DNA of 64,000 nt from Pseudomonas sp. B21-015 (GTDB lineage Bacteria > Pseudomonadota > Gammaproteobacteria > Pseudomonadales > Pseudomonadaceae), in contig NZ_CP087196.1 of assembly GCF_024749285.1 (NCBI RefSeq), forward strand, positions 434,001-498,000. Reading direction: 5' to 3'. This document shows, piece after piece, positions 53,928 through 63,042 of this stretch. A model generated the notes under the pieces. It saw nothing but the letters and a program-made list of their open reading frames with translations. It searched no databases and had not been told where the DNA came from. The stretch's first letter is position 1. Each line of letters begins with the position of its first letter. The position numbers and the translations under genes are program-made.

Positions 53928-54226
53928 TGGAAACCTTATCCTTTGAGTTCCCCGCCGGGCAGCCGCCTCGGGGCAGGGCGCTGGTGGGCTGCGTGGGCTC
54001 GGGCGATCTGGAAGTGCTGATCGAGCCGGGGTTGGCGGGCAGGCTGACGATCCAGGTGCAGACCTCGGTCAACGGCAGCGAACAACGCTGGCAGCATCTG
54101 TTCGCGCGGATGTTCGACGGCCAGACACCGCCCGCGATGGCGATCGATATCCACGATTTCGGCGCCACTCCCGGCGTGGTGCGTTTGCGCCTGGAACAAG
54201 GCTTCGAGGAGATCAGCCATGACTGA
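53927..54226 (+). CDS. mdcC: Malonate decarboxylase acyl carrier protein MdcC
   Basis: MdcC is the 99-residue acyl carrier subunit (delta). It carries the CoA-derived thiol group on serine of the VGSGDLEVLIEP segment near residue 26. The start ATG at 53927 overlaps the mdcB stop. It ends with an 8-bp overlap into mdcD. Confidence 0.94.
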   Translation: METLSFEFPAGQPPRGRALVGCVGSGDLEVLIEPGLAGRLTIQVQTSVNGSEQRWQHLFARMFDGQTPPAMAIDIHDFGATPGVVRLRLEQGFEEISHD

Positions 54227-55070
54227 CAACGCAGCGCTTCTCCACAAGCACAGTTTCGTCGAACTCGGCGCCCGGCAACGGGCAAAAGCGCTGCTCGACA
54301 TCGGGACTTTTCGTGAACTGCTCGACCCGTTTCAGCGCGTCATGTCGCCGTGGCTGTCGCGCCAGGGCGTGGTGCCGCAAGCCGATGACGGCGTGGTGGT
54401 CGCCAAGGGCAGCATCGGTGGTTTGCCGGTGGTGATCGCGGCCATCGAAGGCGCGTTTCAGGGCGGCAGCCTGGGTGAAGTCGGCGGGGCGAAGATTGCC
54501 GGTGCGCTGGAACTGGCCGCCGAGGACAACCGCAAAGGCATTCCCACGCGTGCCGTGTTGCTGCTGGAAACCGGTGGCGTGCGTTTGCAGGAGGCCAACC
54601 TGGGGCTGGCGGCGATTGCCGATATTCATGCGGCGATTGTCGATCTGCGCCAGTACCAACCGGTAATCGGCGTGGTCGCCGGCAGCGTCGGTTGCTTTGG
54701 CGGCATGTCGATTGCCGCCGGGTTGTGCAGCTATTTGCTGGTGACTCAGGAAGCGCGCCTTGGCCTCAACGGCCCACAGGTGATCGAGCAGGAAGCCGGG
54801 CTTGAGGAATACGACTCCCGTGACCGGCCGTTTATCTGGAGCCTGACCGGTGGCGAGCAACGGTTCGCCAGTGGGTTGGTGGATCGCTATGTCGCTGACG
54901 ACGTGGCGCAGATTCAGCAGCAGGTCGGCGAATTGCTCAAGCAGGGTTTGCCGGCGCAACAACGTAGCCGCCAGGCCGAATGGTTCCTGCAACGGCTGGC
55001 CAGCCTGGACGCTGAACCACAAATCGAGCCGGCGACGGTTCGCGATCTGTATCAAGGAGAGCGCTCATGA
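54219..55070 (+). CDS. mdcD: Malonate decarboxylase beta subunit MdcD
   Basis: MdcD (283 residues) forms with MdcE the carboxytransferase-like decarboxylase that converts malonyl-S-ACP to acetyl-S-ACP and CO2. The crotonase-type fold shows VVIAAIEGAFQGGSLGEVGG and VAGSVGCFGGMSIAAGLCSY. It overlaps mdcC by 8 bp and mdcE by 4 bp (ATGA). Confidence 0.95.
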   Translation: MTDNAALLHKHSFVELGARQRAKALLDIGTFRELLDPFQRVMSPWLSRQGVVPQADDGVVVAKGSIGGLPVVIAAIEGAFQGGSLGEVGGAKIAGALELAAEDNRKGIPTRAVLLLETGGVRLQEANLGLAAIADIHAAIVDLRQYQPVIGVVAGSVGCFGGMSIAAGLCSYLLVTQEARLGLNGPQVIEQEAGLEEYDSRDRPFIWSLTGGEQRFASGLVDRYVADDVAQIQQQVGELLKQGLPAQQRSRQAEWFLQRLASLDAEPQIEPATVRDLYQGERS

Positions 55071-55870
55071 GTTCGTATTCCCTGAGGGGCTTGAATTGGT
55101 TCAACGCCTTGAGTGCCGGCGCGAAACCGGTCGCGGGTTTGCCGGCGTCGTTGAAAGTCGCCGATGGTTTATTGGGCAATCAGCCCGTGCGTTTTATCGC
55201 AGTGGTGGCCGACCCCGACAACCGCTTCGTCCGCGCCCGCAATGGCGAGGTGGGCTTACTGGAAGGCTGGGGCCTGGCCAAAGCGGTGGATGACGTCATT
55301 GCTGCGGACAACGACAAACCTCAAAAACGCGCCTTGATCGCCATTGTCGATGTGCCCAGCCAGGCTTACGGCCGGCGCGAAGAGGCCCTCGGCATTCATC
55401 AGGCCCTGGCCGGTGCGGCGGACAGTTATGCCCGCGCCCGACTGGCCGGGCACGCGGTGATCGGTTTGCTGGTGGGCAAGGCGATGTCCGGGGCGTTTCT
55501 CGCGCATGGCTATCAGGCCAACCGGCTGATCGCGTTGCGCGATCCGGGCGTGATGGTGCATGCCATGGGCAAGGCTTCGGCGGCGCGGGTGACGTTGCGC
55601 AGTGTCGAAGAACTGGAGGCGTTGGCTGCCAGTGTGCCGCCGATGGCCTATGACATCGACAGCTTTGCCAGCCTGGGTTTGCTCTGGGAAACCTTGTCGG
55701 TGGAGCAGATCGAACAGCCGACGACGGCGGATCTGGCGCGGGTGAACGAGTGTCTGGTTCAGGCGATTGCGGATGTCGAGGCAGGTCGTTGCGATTTGAG
55801 CGGCCGACTGGGTGCGAACAATCGCGCCGCGTCGAGCAAGGTTCGCCAACTGCTGAGAGAGCAGTGGTGA
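55067..55870 (+). CDS. mdcE: Malonate decarboxylase gamma subunit MdcE
   Basis: MdcE (267 residues) is the second carboxytransferase-like subunit. Its VDVPSQAYGRREEALGIHQA, GLLVGKAMSGAFLAHG and VMVHAMGKASAARVTLRS segments are characteristic. It starts in an ATGA overlap with mdcD and ends in a GTGA overlap with mdcG. Confidence 0.94.
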   Translation: MSSYSLRGLNWFNALSAGAKPVAGLPASLKVADGLLGNQPVRFIAVVADPDNRFVRARNGEVGLLEGWGLAKAVDDVIAADNDKPQKRALIAIVDVPSQAYGRREEALGIHQALAGAADSYARARLAGHAVIGLLVGKAMSGAFLAHGYQANRLIALRDPGVMVHAMGKASAARVTLRSVEELEALAASVPPMAYDIDSFASLGLLWETLSVEQIEQPTTADLARVNECLVQAIADVEAGRCDLSGRLGANNRAASSKVRQLLREQW

Positions 55871-56484
55871 ACACGCTTCTGGCCCACGACCTGCTGTGGG
55901 GGATGACCCCGGAGCAGTTGCCTGCAGATGCGCCTGCGTGGGTGGTCGAATCGATCAGCGCGGGTCAGCCGGTGGTGGTTCGGCGTGCGATGACTGCGCC
56001 GGATCAAATCGCGGTCGGGGTGCGCGGACGCTTGCGCGAGCAGCGTTATGCAACGTCGATGGCGATCACGGCGATTTCGCGTCGGGTCAGGCCGGAAGCG
56101 CTTTGTCGTGTCGCGACGACCCGCGACCTGCCGGCCCTGCGAGCGCTGGCGCAACTGCGGCCGATGCTCGACGCCTGCGGTTGGGTGTGGGGTGTCAGCG
56201 GCAGCGCCGGGTTTGAATTGGCCAGCGGTTTGGCGGCGCTCCATGAGCGCAGCGATCTCGATTTGATTCTGCGTACACCACAACCGTTGAGCCGACTTCA
56301 AGCGCAAGCGTTGGTGACACTTCTCGGTGCCGCTGAATGTCTGGTCGACATGCAATTGCAGACGCCGAATGGCGCCGTGGCCCTGCGCGAATGGGCCGGC
56401 CCGTCGCAACGGGTGCTGCTCAAAAACGCTCAGGTCGCTTGCCTGGTCACCGATCCCTGGAACCCGCAGGAGCAAGCAGCGTGA
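55867..56484 (+). CDS. mdcG: Malonate decarboxylase holo-ACP synthase MdcG
   Basis: MdcG attaches the phosphoribosyl-dephospho-CoA group to MdcC. The 205-residue protein is a nucleotidyltransferase: GVSGSAGFELASGL followed by RSDLDLIL gives the metal-binding pattern. It begins with GTG coupled to the mdcE stop (GTGA); longer upstream readings overlap mdcE and are not homologous. It is coupled in the same way to mdcH. Confidence 0.92.
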   Translation: MNTLLAHDLLWGMTPEQLPADAPAWVVESISAGQPVVVRRAMTAPDQIAVGVRGRLREQRYATSMAITAISRRVRPEALCRVATTRDLPALRALAQLRPMLDACGWVWGVSGSAGFELASGLAALHERSDLDLILRTPQPLSRLQAQALVTLLGAAECLVDMQLQTPNGAVALREWAGPSQRVLLKNAQVACLVTDPWNPQEQAA

Positions 56485-57392
56485 GCAGTTTGCTGGTGTT
56501 CCCCGGCCAGGGCGCGCAGCAACCGGGCATGCTCCATCGCTTGCCTCGGGAAACGTTGATCGAGGCGAGCGAGGTGCTGGGTGAAGATGTTTTGTTGCTC
56601 GATTCTGCCGAGGTGTTGCAGTCGACGAGGGCGGTTCAACTGTGCCTGCTGATTGCTGGCGTGGCGGCTTCACGTCAGTTGTTATTGAAAGCGGACTACG
56701 TGGCCGGATTGTCCATTGGCGCCTATCCGGCGGCGGTGGTCGCCGGCGCCTTGAGCTTCAGTGATGCACTGCATCTGGTCAGCCTGCGCGGCGAACTGAT
56801 GCAGCAGGCTTATCCTCAGGGCTATGGCATGACCGCGATCATCGGTCTGGATCTGGCGAAGGTGGAAAGGTTGCTGGCGCAGGTTCACAGCGTCGACACG
56901 CCGGTTTACCTGGCCAATATCAACGCCGATAACCAGGTCGTCATCGCTGGCAGCGATGGTGCGATGAAAGCGGTTGCCGAGTTGGCGAAGGGTTGTGGCG
57001 CCGGACTGGCCAAACGCCTGGCGGTCAGCGTGCCGTCCCATTGCCCGCTGCTGGAAACACCGGCAAAAACCCTGGCCGAAGCCTTCGCCAAGGTGCAATT
57101 GAAAACGCCGATCCTGGGTTATCTGAGCGGCAGTCGCGCCCGGCCTGTTATCAATCCCGAGGCGTTACGCGACGACCTGGCCTTCAACATGTGCCGTGTG
57201 GTGGATTGGCGCGGCACGGTGCAAAGCGCTTACGAGCGTGGCGTACGTCTACAGATCGAACTGCCGCCCGGTGCGGTGCTGACCGGATTGGCGCGCCGGG
57301 TGTTCGAGCAGGGCACCGTGATTGCCTTCGACGGCGCGCGGCTCGATACCTTGCAGGCGCTGTTGCGTGAGGAGGGAAGCCGCCAACCCTAG
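56481..57392 (+). CDS. mdcH: Malonate decarboxylase epsilon subunit MdcH (malonyltransferase)
   Basis: MdcH is a 303-residue malonyl-CoA:ACP transferase that first loads MdcC. The fold is FabD-like: LLVFPGQGAQQPGM at the N-terminus, the nucleophile serine in GLSIGAYPAAV, and catalytic histidine in SVPSHCPLL. It starts with GTG overlapping the mdcG stop by 4 bp (GTGA). Confidence 0.93.
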   Translation: MSSLLVFPGQGAQQPGMLHRLPRETLIEASEVLGEDVLLLDSAEVLQSTRAVQLCLLIAGVAASRQLLLKADYVAGLSIGAYPAAVVAGALSFSDALHLVSLRGELMQQAYPQGYGMTAIIGLDLAKVERLLAQVHSVDTPVYLANINADNQVVIAGSDGAMKAVAELAKGCGAGLAKRLAVSVPSHCPLLETPAKTLAEAFAKVQLKTPILGYLSGSRARPVINPEALRDDLAFNMCRVVDWRGTVQSAYERGVRLQIELPPGAVLTGLARRVFEQGTVIAFDGARLDTLQALLREEGSRQP

Positions 57393-57458
57393 ATCACCGA
57401 CTCAGGCTGCGAACTACAAAAACAACAATTCCGACGATGCACTTTGAGGACTACAACA

Positions 57459-57875
57459 ATGATTATTTACGGTGTGGCGCTGTTGGCGATCTGTACGCTG
57501 GCAGGGGTGATCATGGGTGACATGCTCGGCGCATTGCTGGGCGTGAAATCCAACGTCGGCGGGGTCGGGATCGCGATGATCCTGCTGATTTGCGCGCGGT
57601 TGTGGATGCAAAAACGCGGCGGCATGACCAAGGACTGCGAGATGGGCGTCGGCTTCTGGGGCGCCATGTACATTCCGGTAGTGGTGGCGATGGCCGCGCA
57701 ACAGAACGTCGTTACCGCCCTGCACGGCGGCCCGGTGGCGGTGTTGGCGGCGATCGGTTCGGTGGTGCTCTGCGGCTGCACCATTGCGCTGATCAGCCGG
57801 ACCCACAAAGGTGAACCCTTGCCCGATGAACCGGCGGACGTAACGCCGGTTGGCGCACCGGCAGGAGGTCGCTGA
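57459..57875 (+). CDS. madL: Malonate transporter subunit MadL
   Basis: A 138-residue membrane protein with four hydrophobic segments (MIIYGVALLAICTLAGVIM, GVGIAMILLICARLW and others), the smaller part of the two-component sodium-malonate carrier. Start MIIYGVAL at 57459 has AGGA upstream. madM begins 1 bp after it. Confidence 0.92.
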   Translation: MIIYGVALLAICTLAGVIMGDMLGALLGVKSNVGGVGIAMILLICARLWMQKRGGMTKDCEMGVGFWGAMYIPVVVAMAAQQNVVTALHGGPVAVLAAIGSVVLCGCTIALISRTHKGEPLPDEPADVTPVGAPAGGR

Positions 57876-57876
57876 T

Positions 57877-58641
57877 ATGTGGGATCTCATCGAGAAAGGT
57901 CTGGAACATAACGGGTTGGTGACAGCGTTCGCGTTCGTTGGCGTGATCATGTGGGTGTCGGTGGTGTTGTCCAAACGCCTGACGTTCGGGCGGATTCACG
58001 GCTCGGCGATTGCCATCGTCATCGGCCTGGTGCTGGCCTGGGTCGGAGGCACCATGACCGGCGGGCAAAAAGGCCTGGCGGATTTGTCGCTGTTTTCCGG
58101 CATTGGTTTGATGGGCGGTGCGATGTTGCGTGACTTCGCCATTGTCGCCACCGCGTTCGAGGTGCAGGCCACCGAAGCGAAAAAGGCCGGGATGATTGGT
58201 GTTATCGCGCTGCTGCTGGGCACGATCCTGCCGTTCATTGTCGGGGCGAGCATTGCCTGGGTGTTCGGTTATCGCGATGCGGTGAGCATGACGACCATTG
58301 GCGCAGGCGCGGTGACGTACATCGTCGGGCCAGTGACCGGGGCGGCGATTGGTGCCACGTCCGATGTGATGGCGTTGTCGATTGCCACCGGGCTGATCAA
58401 GGCGATTCTGGTGATGGTCGGTACGCCGATGGCGGCGCGCTGGATGGGGCTGGATAACCCGCGCTCGGCCATGGTGTTTGGTGGCCTCGCCGGGACGGTG
58501 AGTGGGGTGACGGCCGGGCTGGCGGCGACGGATCGGCGGTTGGTGCCATATGGCGCGTTGACGGCGACGTTTCACACCGGGCTTGGGTGCTTGCTTGGGC
58601 CTTCGTTGCTGTACTTCATTGTTCGCGGGATTGTTGGCTAG
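57877..58641 (+). CDS. madM: Malonate transporter subunit MadM
   Basis: A 254-residue membrane protein with about eight hydrophobic segments, including LVTAFAFVGVIMWVSVVL and GVIALLLGTILPFIVGASIA. Together with MadL it imports malonate with sodium. CAGGAGGTC precedes the ATG at 57877. It is the last plus-strand gene of the mdc cluster; a REP-like pair lies between it and mdcR. Confidence 0.92.
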   Translation: MWDLIEKGLEHNGLVTAFAFVGVIMWVSVVLSKRLTFGRIHGSAIAIVIGLVLAWVGGTMTGGQKGLADLSLFSGIGLMGGAMLRDFAIVATAFEVQATEAKKAGMIGVIALLLGTILPFIVGASIAWVFGYRDAVSMTTIGAGAVTYIVGPVTGAAIGATSDVMALSIATGLIKAILVMVGTPMAARWMGLDNPRSAMVFGGLAGTVSGVTAGLAATDRRLVPYGALTATFHTGLGCLLGPSLLYFIVRGIVG

Positions 58642-58658
58642 ATTGGTGATTGCTTTTT

Positions 58659-58790
58659 GTGGTGAGGGAGCTTGCTCCCGCTGGGCTGCGCAGCAGCCCC
58701 AACTTCTACCACCGAGGTGTATCAGGTAAATTCGGTGGTCTGATTTTGCGGGCGCTTCGCACCCGAGCGGGAGCAAGCTCCCTCGCCACA
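58659..58790. repeat. Repeat pair of the GTGGCGAGGGAGCTTGCTCC family
   Basis: GTGGTGAGGGAGCTTGCTCC and the inverse GGAGCAAGCTCCCTCGCCAC flank about 90 bp. It lies between the convergent madM and mdcR and ends 1 bp before the mdcR stop. Confidence 0.85.
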
Positions 58791-58791
58791 T

Positions 58792-59706
58792 TCAAGCCTG
58801 CCGATTGGCATACATCCGACACTCCGCCAGCAACGCCAGCAAATTCGGGTCACGCTCCTTGGCCTTCAGAAACACCACGCCGATGTGCTGTTGCAACCGA
58901 TACTTTTCCTGCAACGGAATCAGCTTCACCCGGTTCTCATACACCGCCGCAATCCGCCCTGGAAGCAACGCATAACCCACCCCGGAGCTGACCATGCTCA
59001 GCAGGGTGAAAATGTCGTTGACCTGCATCGCCACCTTCGGCTCGAACCCCGCCTGCTTGAACACCCGAATACCGTCCTGGTGCGTGGCGAAGCCTTGGGT
59101 CAAGGTGATGAACGTCTCGTCGCGCACCTCGGCCAGATCGACTTCGGCCCGCTGGGCAAAGGGCGAGTCAGCCGGGGTGGCGAGGAAGATGTCATCGGAA
59201 AACAGCGGGATCTGCTCGCAATCCGGGTCGTTGACGCTGTCGTCCAGCGACACCAGGATCGCGTCGACTTCCATGTTTTTGAGCTTGTACAACAGGTCGA
59301 TGTTCGAGCCCAGGATCAGGTCGATATTGAGTTCGCTACGGCGGATTTTCAGGCCCATGATCAGCTGCGGCACGGTCTTCACCGTCAGCGAATACAGCGA
59401 GCCGAGTTTGAAGCGCTCAGCGGAGAACCCGGCGGCTTCGCGGGTCAGGCGCACGGTTTCGAGCACGTCCTGAATCAGCTTCTGCGCCCGTTCTTCCAGC
59501 ACATAAGCGCTTTCGAGTGGGGTCAGGTTGCGGCCTTCGTGTTTGAATAGCGGGCAACGCAGGGCGCTTTCCAGAGAGTGGATGGCGCGGTGCACGCTGA
59601 CGTTGCTGGTTTGCAACTCGGCGGCAGCGCGGGCCAGGTTGCCGGTACGCATGAAGGCCAGGAACACCTCGAGTTTTTTCAGGGTCAACTCTTCATCGAT
59701 CAGCAT
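58792..59706 (-). CDS. mdcR: LysR-family regulator MdcR
   Basis: A 304-residue LysR-type activator. Helix-turn-helix: LKKLEVFLAFMRTGNLARAA, with ELQTSNVSVHRAIHSLESAL. The effector domain (about 90-295) should bind malonate or a derivative. It is convergent with madLM. The 25-bp palindrome before mdcA is a likely target. Its final codons are at the repeat border. Confidence 0.9.
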   Translation of the reverse strand: MLIDEELTLKKLEVFLAFMRTGNLARAAAELQTSNVSVHRAIHSLESALRCPLFKHEGRNLTPLESAYVLEERAQKLIQDVLETVRLTREAAGFSAERFKLGSLYSLTVKTVPQLIMGLKIRRSELNIDLILGSNIDLLYKLKNMEVDAILVSLDDSVNDPDCEQIPLFSDDIFLATPADSPFAQRAEVDLAEVRDETFITLTQGFATHQDGIRVFKQAGFEPKVAMQVNDIFTLLSMVSSGVGYALLPGRIAAVYENRVKLIPLQEKYRLQQHIGVVFLKAKERDPNLLALLAECRMYANRQA

Positions 59707-59818
59707 GGGCGTGACTCTTATTCGAATCGCTCGATTGTGCCCAATTGGCTGACGTTTGGCTCGATGGCTTTTTGAGCTGCGCTATACGGAAACATTGCGC
59801 TTTTAACCTTGAGGCCTG

Positions 59819-59834
59819 AGCCTTGCGCAAGGCT
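59819..59834. promoter_or_regulatory. 16-bp perfect palindrome upstream of trhA
   Basis: AGCCTTGCGCAAGGCT is perfectly self-complementary and ends 26 bp before the trhA ATG. It could be an operator or a short RNA hairpin. No convincing -35/-10 pair was seen nearby. Confidence 0.35.
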
Positions 59835-59860
59835 GTGACGAATTTTGAGGTGAGCAACAC

Positions 59861-60478
59861 ATGTATCACGGGGAAAGATTGAACGCCTGGACGCATTTGG
59901 TCGGGGCGGTGGCGGCGGTTGTCGGGGGCGTGTGGCTGCTGGTGATCGCCAGTATGGACGGCAGTCCGTGGAAGATTGTCAGCGTGGCGATTTACGCGTT
60001 CACCTTGCTGGTGCTCTACAGCGCCTCGACCGTGTACCACAGCGTGCGCGGGCGCAAAAAAGCGATCATGCAGAAGGTCGATCACTTTTCGATCTACCTG
60101 CTGATTGCCGGCAGTTACACGCCGTTTTGCCTGGTGACCCTGCGTGGGCCGTGGGGCTGGACGCTGTTCGGGATTGTCTGGGGGCTGGCGCTGATCGGTA
60201 TCCTGCAAGAGATCAAACCCCGCTCGGAAGCGCGAATTCTGTCGATTGTGATTTATGCGGTGATGGGCTGGATCGTGCTGGTGGCAGTCAAGCCGTTACT
60301 GGCGGCGTTGGGCCCTGTCGGCTTCGCCTGGCTGGCGTCGGGCGGGGTGTTGTACACCGTGGGGATTATCTTTTTTGCCCTCGACCATCGTCTGCGCCAT
60401 GCCCACGGCATCTGGCATCTGTTCGTGATCGGCGGGAGTCTGCTGCACTTTGTGGCGATTTGGTTTTACGTTCTGTAG
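59861..60478 (+). CDS. trhA: Hemolysin III family membrane protein TrhA
   Basis: A 205-residue inner-membrane protein with seven hydrophobic helices and the family motifs NAWTHLVGAV, SASTVYHSV, DHFSIYLLIAGSYTPF and HGIWHLFVIGGSLLHF. These conserve the metal-site histidines of the PAQR/HlyIII superfamily. E. coli TrhA affects membrane energetics. The hemolysin name has little support. It stands alone; the stop codon lies in a palindrome. Confidence 0.9.
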   Translation: MYHGERLNAWTHLVGAVAAVVGGVWLLVIASMDGSPWKIVSVAIYAFTLLVLYSASTVYHSVRGRKKAIMQKVDHFSIYLLIAGSYTPFCLVTLRGPWGWTLFGIVWGLALIGILQEIKPRSEARILSIVIYAVMGWIVLVAVKPLLAALGPVGFAWLASGGVLYTVGIIFFALDHRLRHAHGIWHLFVIGGSLLHFVAIWFYVL

Positions 60479-60503
60479 GAGCGGGCAAGCCTCGCTCCTA
60501 CAG
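60473..60503. terminator. Palindrome at the trhA / rsmE convergent ends
   Basis: CTGTAGGAGCG (60473-60483) and CGCTCCTACAG (60493-60503) form an 11-bp perfect stem with a 9-nt loop. It contains the trhA stop codon, and lies 11 bp beyond the rsmE stop. No T-run follows. It resembles a shortened REP. Confidence 0.45.
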
Positions 60504-60514
60504 TCGAAGGTGGC

Positions 60515-61234
60515 CTAGAAGTCCCCCCAAAGTTGCTGGGCCACCGCCAGTGCCACCACCGGCGCGGTTTCGGTGCGCAGCACACGCGGGCCGAGACGGG
60601 CGGCGTGGAAGCCGCCAGCCTTGGCCTGTTCGACTTCGACGTCGGACAAACCGCCTTCCGGGCCGATCAGGAATGCCAGGCTTGAGGGTTTGGCGTGACT
60701 CACCAGCGGCTCGGCCACCGGGTGCAGCACCAGTTTCAATTCGGCCTGCGTCTGCTTCAACCAGTCGGCCAACAGCAGCGGTGGGTGAATCACCGGCACC
60801 CGTGAGCGCCCGCACTGCTCGCAGGCGCTGATCGCCACCTGACGCCAGTGCATCAGGCGTTTGTCGGCACGCTCGTCCTTGAGGCGGACTTCGCAGCGGT
60901 CGGTGAAGATCGGGGTGATTTCAGTGACGCCCAGTTCGGTGGCTTTCTGTATCGCCCAGTCCATCCGCTCGCCACGGGACAAACCCTGGCCGAGATGGAC
61001 CGCAAGCGACGACTCGACCTGCCCAGCGAAGCTTTCATCGATTTGCACCACCACGCGCTTCTTGCCGACTTCCGCCAGCGTGCCGCGAAACTCGTGGCCC
61101 GAGCCGTCGAACAATTGCACCGTATCACCCTCGGCCATGCGCAGCACACGGCTGATGTAATGGGCCTGGGCCTCGGGCAGCTCGTGTTCGCCGGTGCTTA
61201 AAGGGGCGTCGATAAAAAAGCGGGACAGTCTCAT
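60515..61234 (-). CDS. rsmE: 16S rRNA (uracil-1498-N3) methyltransferase RsmE
   Basis: RsmE methylates N3 of U1498 in 16S rRNA. The 239 residues have an N-terminal PUA-like part (MRLSRFFIDAPL, HYISRVLRMAEGDTVQLFDG) and a SPOUT knot domain (LAFLIGPEGGLSDVEVEQAK, LGPRVLRTETAPVVAL). ATG at 61234 was chosen; a TTG directly before it is in frame. It lies downstream of bioA with a repeat between. Confidence 0.95.
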   Translation of the reverse strand: MRLSRFFIDAPLSTGEHELPEAQAHYISRVLRMAEGDTVQLFDGSGHEFRGTLAEVGKKRVVVQIDESFAGQVESSLAVHLGQGLSRGERMDWAIQKATELGVTEITPIFTDRCEVRLKDERADKRLMHWRQVAISACEQCGRSRVPVIHPPLLLADWLKQTQAELKLVLHPVAEPLVSHAKPSSLAFLIGPEGGLSDVEVEQAKAGGFHAARLGPRVLRTETAPVVALAVAQQLWGDF

Positions 61235-61290
61235 CAATGGTCTCTACTGAATCTGATGTTCGGTATCGTAAGTTGGAACAAACTGGCTTT

Positions 61291-61397
61291 TGTGGCGAGG
61301 GAGCTTGCTCCCGCTGGACTGCGCAGCAGTCCCCTTCTTTTCAGATAGAGAGGGGGGCCGCTTCGCGACCCAGCGGGAGCAAGCTCCCTCGCCACAG
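61291..61397. repeat. Repeat pair of the GTGGCGAGGGAGCTTGCTCC family
   Basis: TGTGGCGAGGGAGCTTGCTC and the inverse GAGCAAGCTCCCTCGCCACA flank about 65 bp with a central CTGCGCAGCAG palindrome. It lies between bioA and rsmE. Confidence 0.87.
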
Positions 61398-61413
61398 GGT
61401 TTCTCGGTGACTT

Positions 61414-62820
61414 CTAGCCCGGATCACGGTAACCCGGATGAAAGTCCTTCGGCACCGCCACGCTGACGCTGTCACGGGTGGCGATGTCGATGCCTTCGCT
61501 GGCCACCTCGGCCAGAAAATCGATCTGCTCCGGGGTGATCACGTAGGGCGGCAGGAAATACACCACGCTGCCCAACGGCCTCAGTAAAGCACCTCGTTGC
61601 AGTGCATGCTGGAACACGGTCAAACCGCGACGTTCCTGCCACGGGTAAGCGGTCTTGCTGGCCTTGTCCTTGACCATCTCGATCGCCAGGACCATGCCGG
61701 TCTGGCGCACTTCGGCAACGTTCGGGTGATCGGCAAGGTGCGCCGTGGAGGAGGCCATGCGCTGGGCCAGGGCCTTGTTTTTCTCGATGACGTTGTCTTC
61801 TTCGAAGATATCCAGCGTCGCCAATGCTGCCGCGCAGGCCAGGGGATTACCCGTGTAGCTGTGGGAGTGCAGGAAGGCGCGCAGGGTCGGGTAGTCGTCG
61901 TAGAAAGCGCTGTAGACCTCATCGGTGGTCAGGCAGGCGGCCAACGGCAGGTAACCGCCGGTCAGGGCCTTGGACAGGCAGAGGAAATCCGGGCGGGTGC
62001 CGGCCTGTTCGCAGGCGAACATCGTGCCGGTGCGACCGAAGCCGACGGCGATTTCATCGTGGATCAGGTGCACGCCATAACGGTCGCAGGCGTCGCGCAG
62101 GAGCTTGAGGTACACCGGGTGATACATGCGCATGCCGCCGGCGCCCTGAATCAGCGGCTCCAGAATCACGGCGGCCACGGTATCGTGATGGTCGGCCAGC
62201 GTTTGCTCCATGGCGGCGAACATATTGCGCGAGTGTTCTTCCCAGCTCATGCCCTCGGGGCGCAGGTAGCAATCGGGGCTCGGCACCTTGATGGTGTCCA
62301 TCAGCAGGGCTTTGTAGGTTTCGGTGAACAGCGGCACGTCGCCCACCGCCATCGCCGCCATGGTTTCGCCGTGGTAGCCGTTGGTGAGGGTGACGAAGCG
62401 TTTCTTGTTCGGCTGGCCGCGGTTGAGCCAGTAGTGAAAGCTCATTTTCAGCGCGATTTCGATACACGACGAACCGTTATCGCCATAGAAGCAACGGGTC
62501 AGGCCTTCGGGCGTCATTTTTACAAGGCGCTCGGACAGCTCGATCACCGGCTGATGGCTGAAACCGGCGAGGATCACATGTTCCAGCTGATCGACCTGAT
62601 CCTTGATGCGCTGGTTGATCCGCGGGTTGGCGTGGCCGAATACGTTGACCCACCAGGAGCTGACGGCGTCGAGGTAGCGTTTGCCTTCGAAGTCCTCAAG
62701 CCACACGCCCTCACCGCGCTTGATGGGGATCAGCGGCAGCTGTTCGTGGTCTTTCATCTGGGTGCAGGGATGCCATAACACGGCGAGATCGCGTTCCATC
62801 CACTGTTTATTCAGGCCCAT
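61414..62820 (-). CDS. bioA: Adenosylmethionine-8-amino-7-oxononanoate aminotransferase BioA
   Basis: BioA transfers the amino group of SAM to 7-keto-8-aminopelargonate in biotin synthesis. The 468-residue class III aminotransferase has VSSWWVNVFGHANPRI at the N-terminus, LIHDEIAVGFGRTGTMFACE, and the PLP lysine in LCLSKALTGGYLPLA. GAGGAG precedes the ATG by 7 nt. Other bio genes are not in the window. Confidence 0.95.
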   Translation of the reverse strand: MGLNKQWMERDLAVLWHPCTQMKDHEQLPLIPIKRGEGVWLEDFEGKRYLDAVSSWWVNVFGHANPRINQRIKDQVDQLEHVILAGFSHQPVIELSERLVKMTPEGLTRCFYGDNGSSCIEIALKMSFHYWLNRGQPNKKRFVTLTNGYHGETMAAMAVGDVPLFTETYKALLMDTIKVPSPDCYLRPEGMSWEEHSRNMFAAMEQTLADHHDTVAAVILEPLIQGAGGMRMYHPVYLKLLRDACDRYGVHLIHDEIAVGFGRTGTMFACEQAGTRPDFLCLSKALTGGYLPLAACLTTDEVYSAFYDDYPTLRAFLHSHSYTGNPLACAAALATLDIFEEDNVIEKNKALAQRMASSTAHLADHPNVAEVRQTGMVLAIEMVKDKASKTAYPWQERRGLTVFQHALQRGALLRPLGSVVYFLPPYVITPEQIDFLAEVASEGIDIATRDSVSVAVPKDFHPGYRDPG

Positions 62821-63042
62821 ACTCTGTCTCCTCGAGGCTACCCGTGACGTAGGCGGGTAAACAATCGCGCAAGCCTATGCAATGCGCGTCACCGGGACAA
62901 CCCATTGTGTCGATTGAGCTACTTTGTATAGGACGATAGACGTTGCTGGCGGCGTTTTGATGGCTGACGTATTCTTCGCGGCTCTTTGAGTCGTCTGACT
63001 CGTAAAACCGCTATTTCCTCGTGTATTTCCGGAGTTCGCTGA

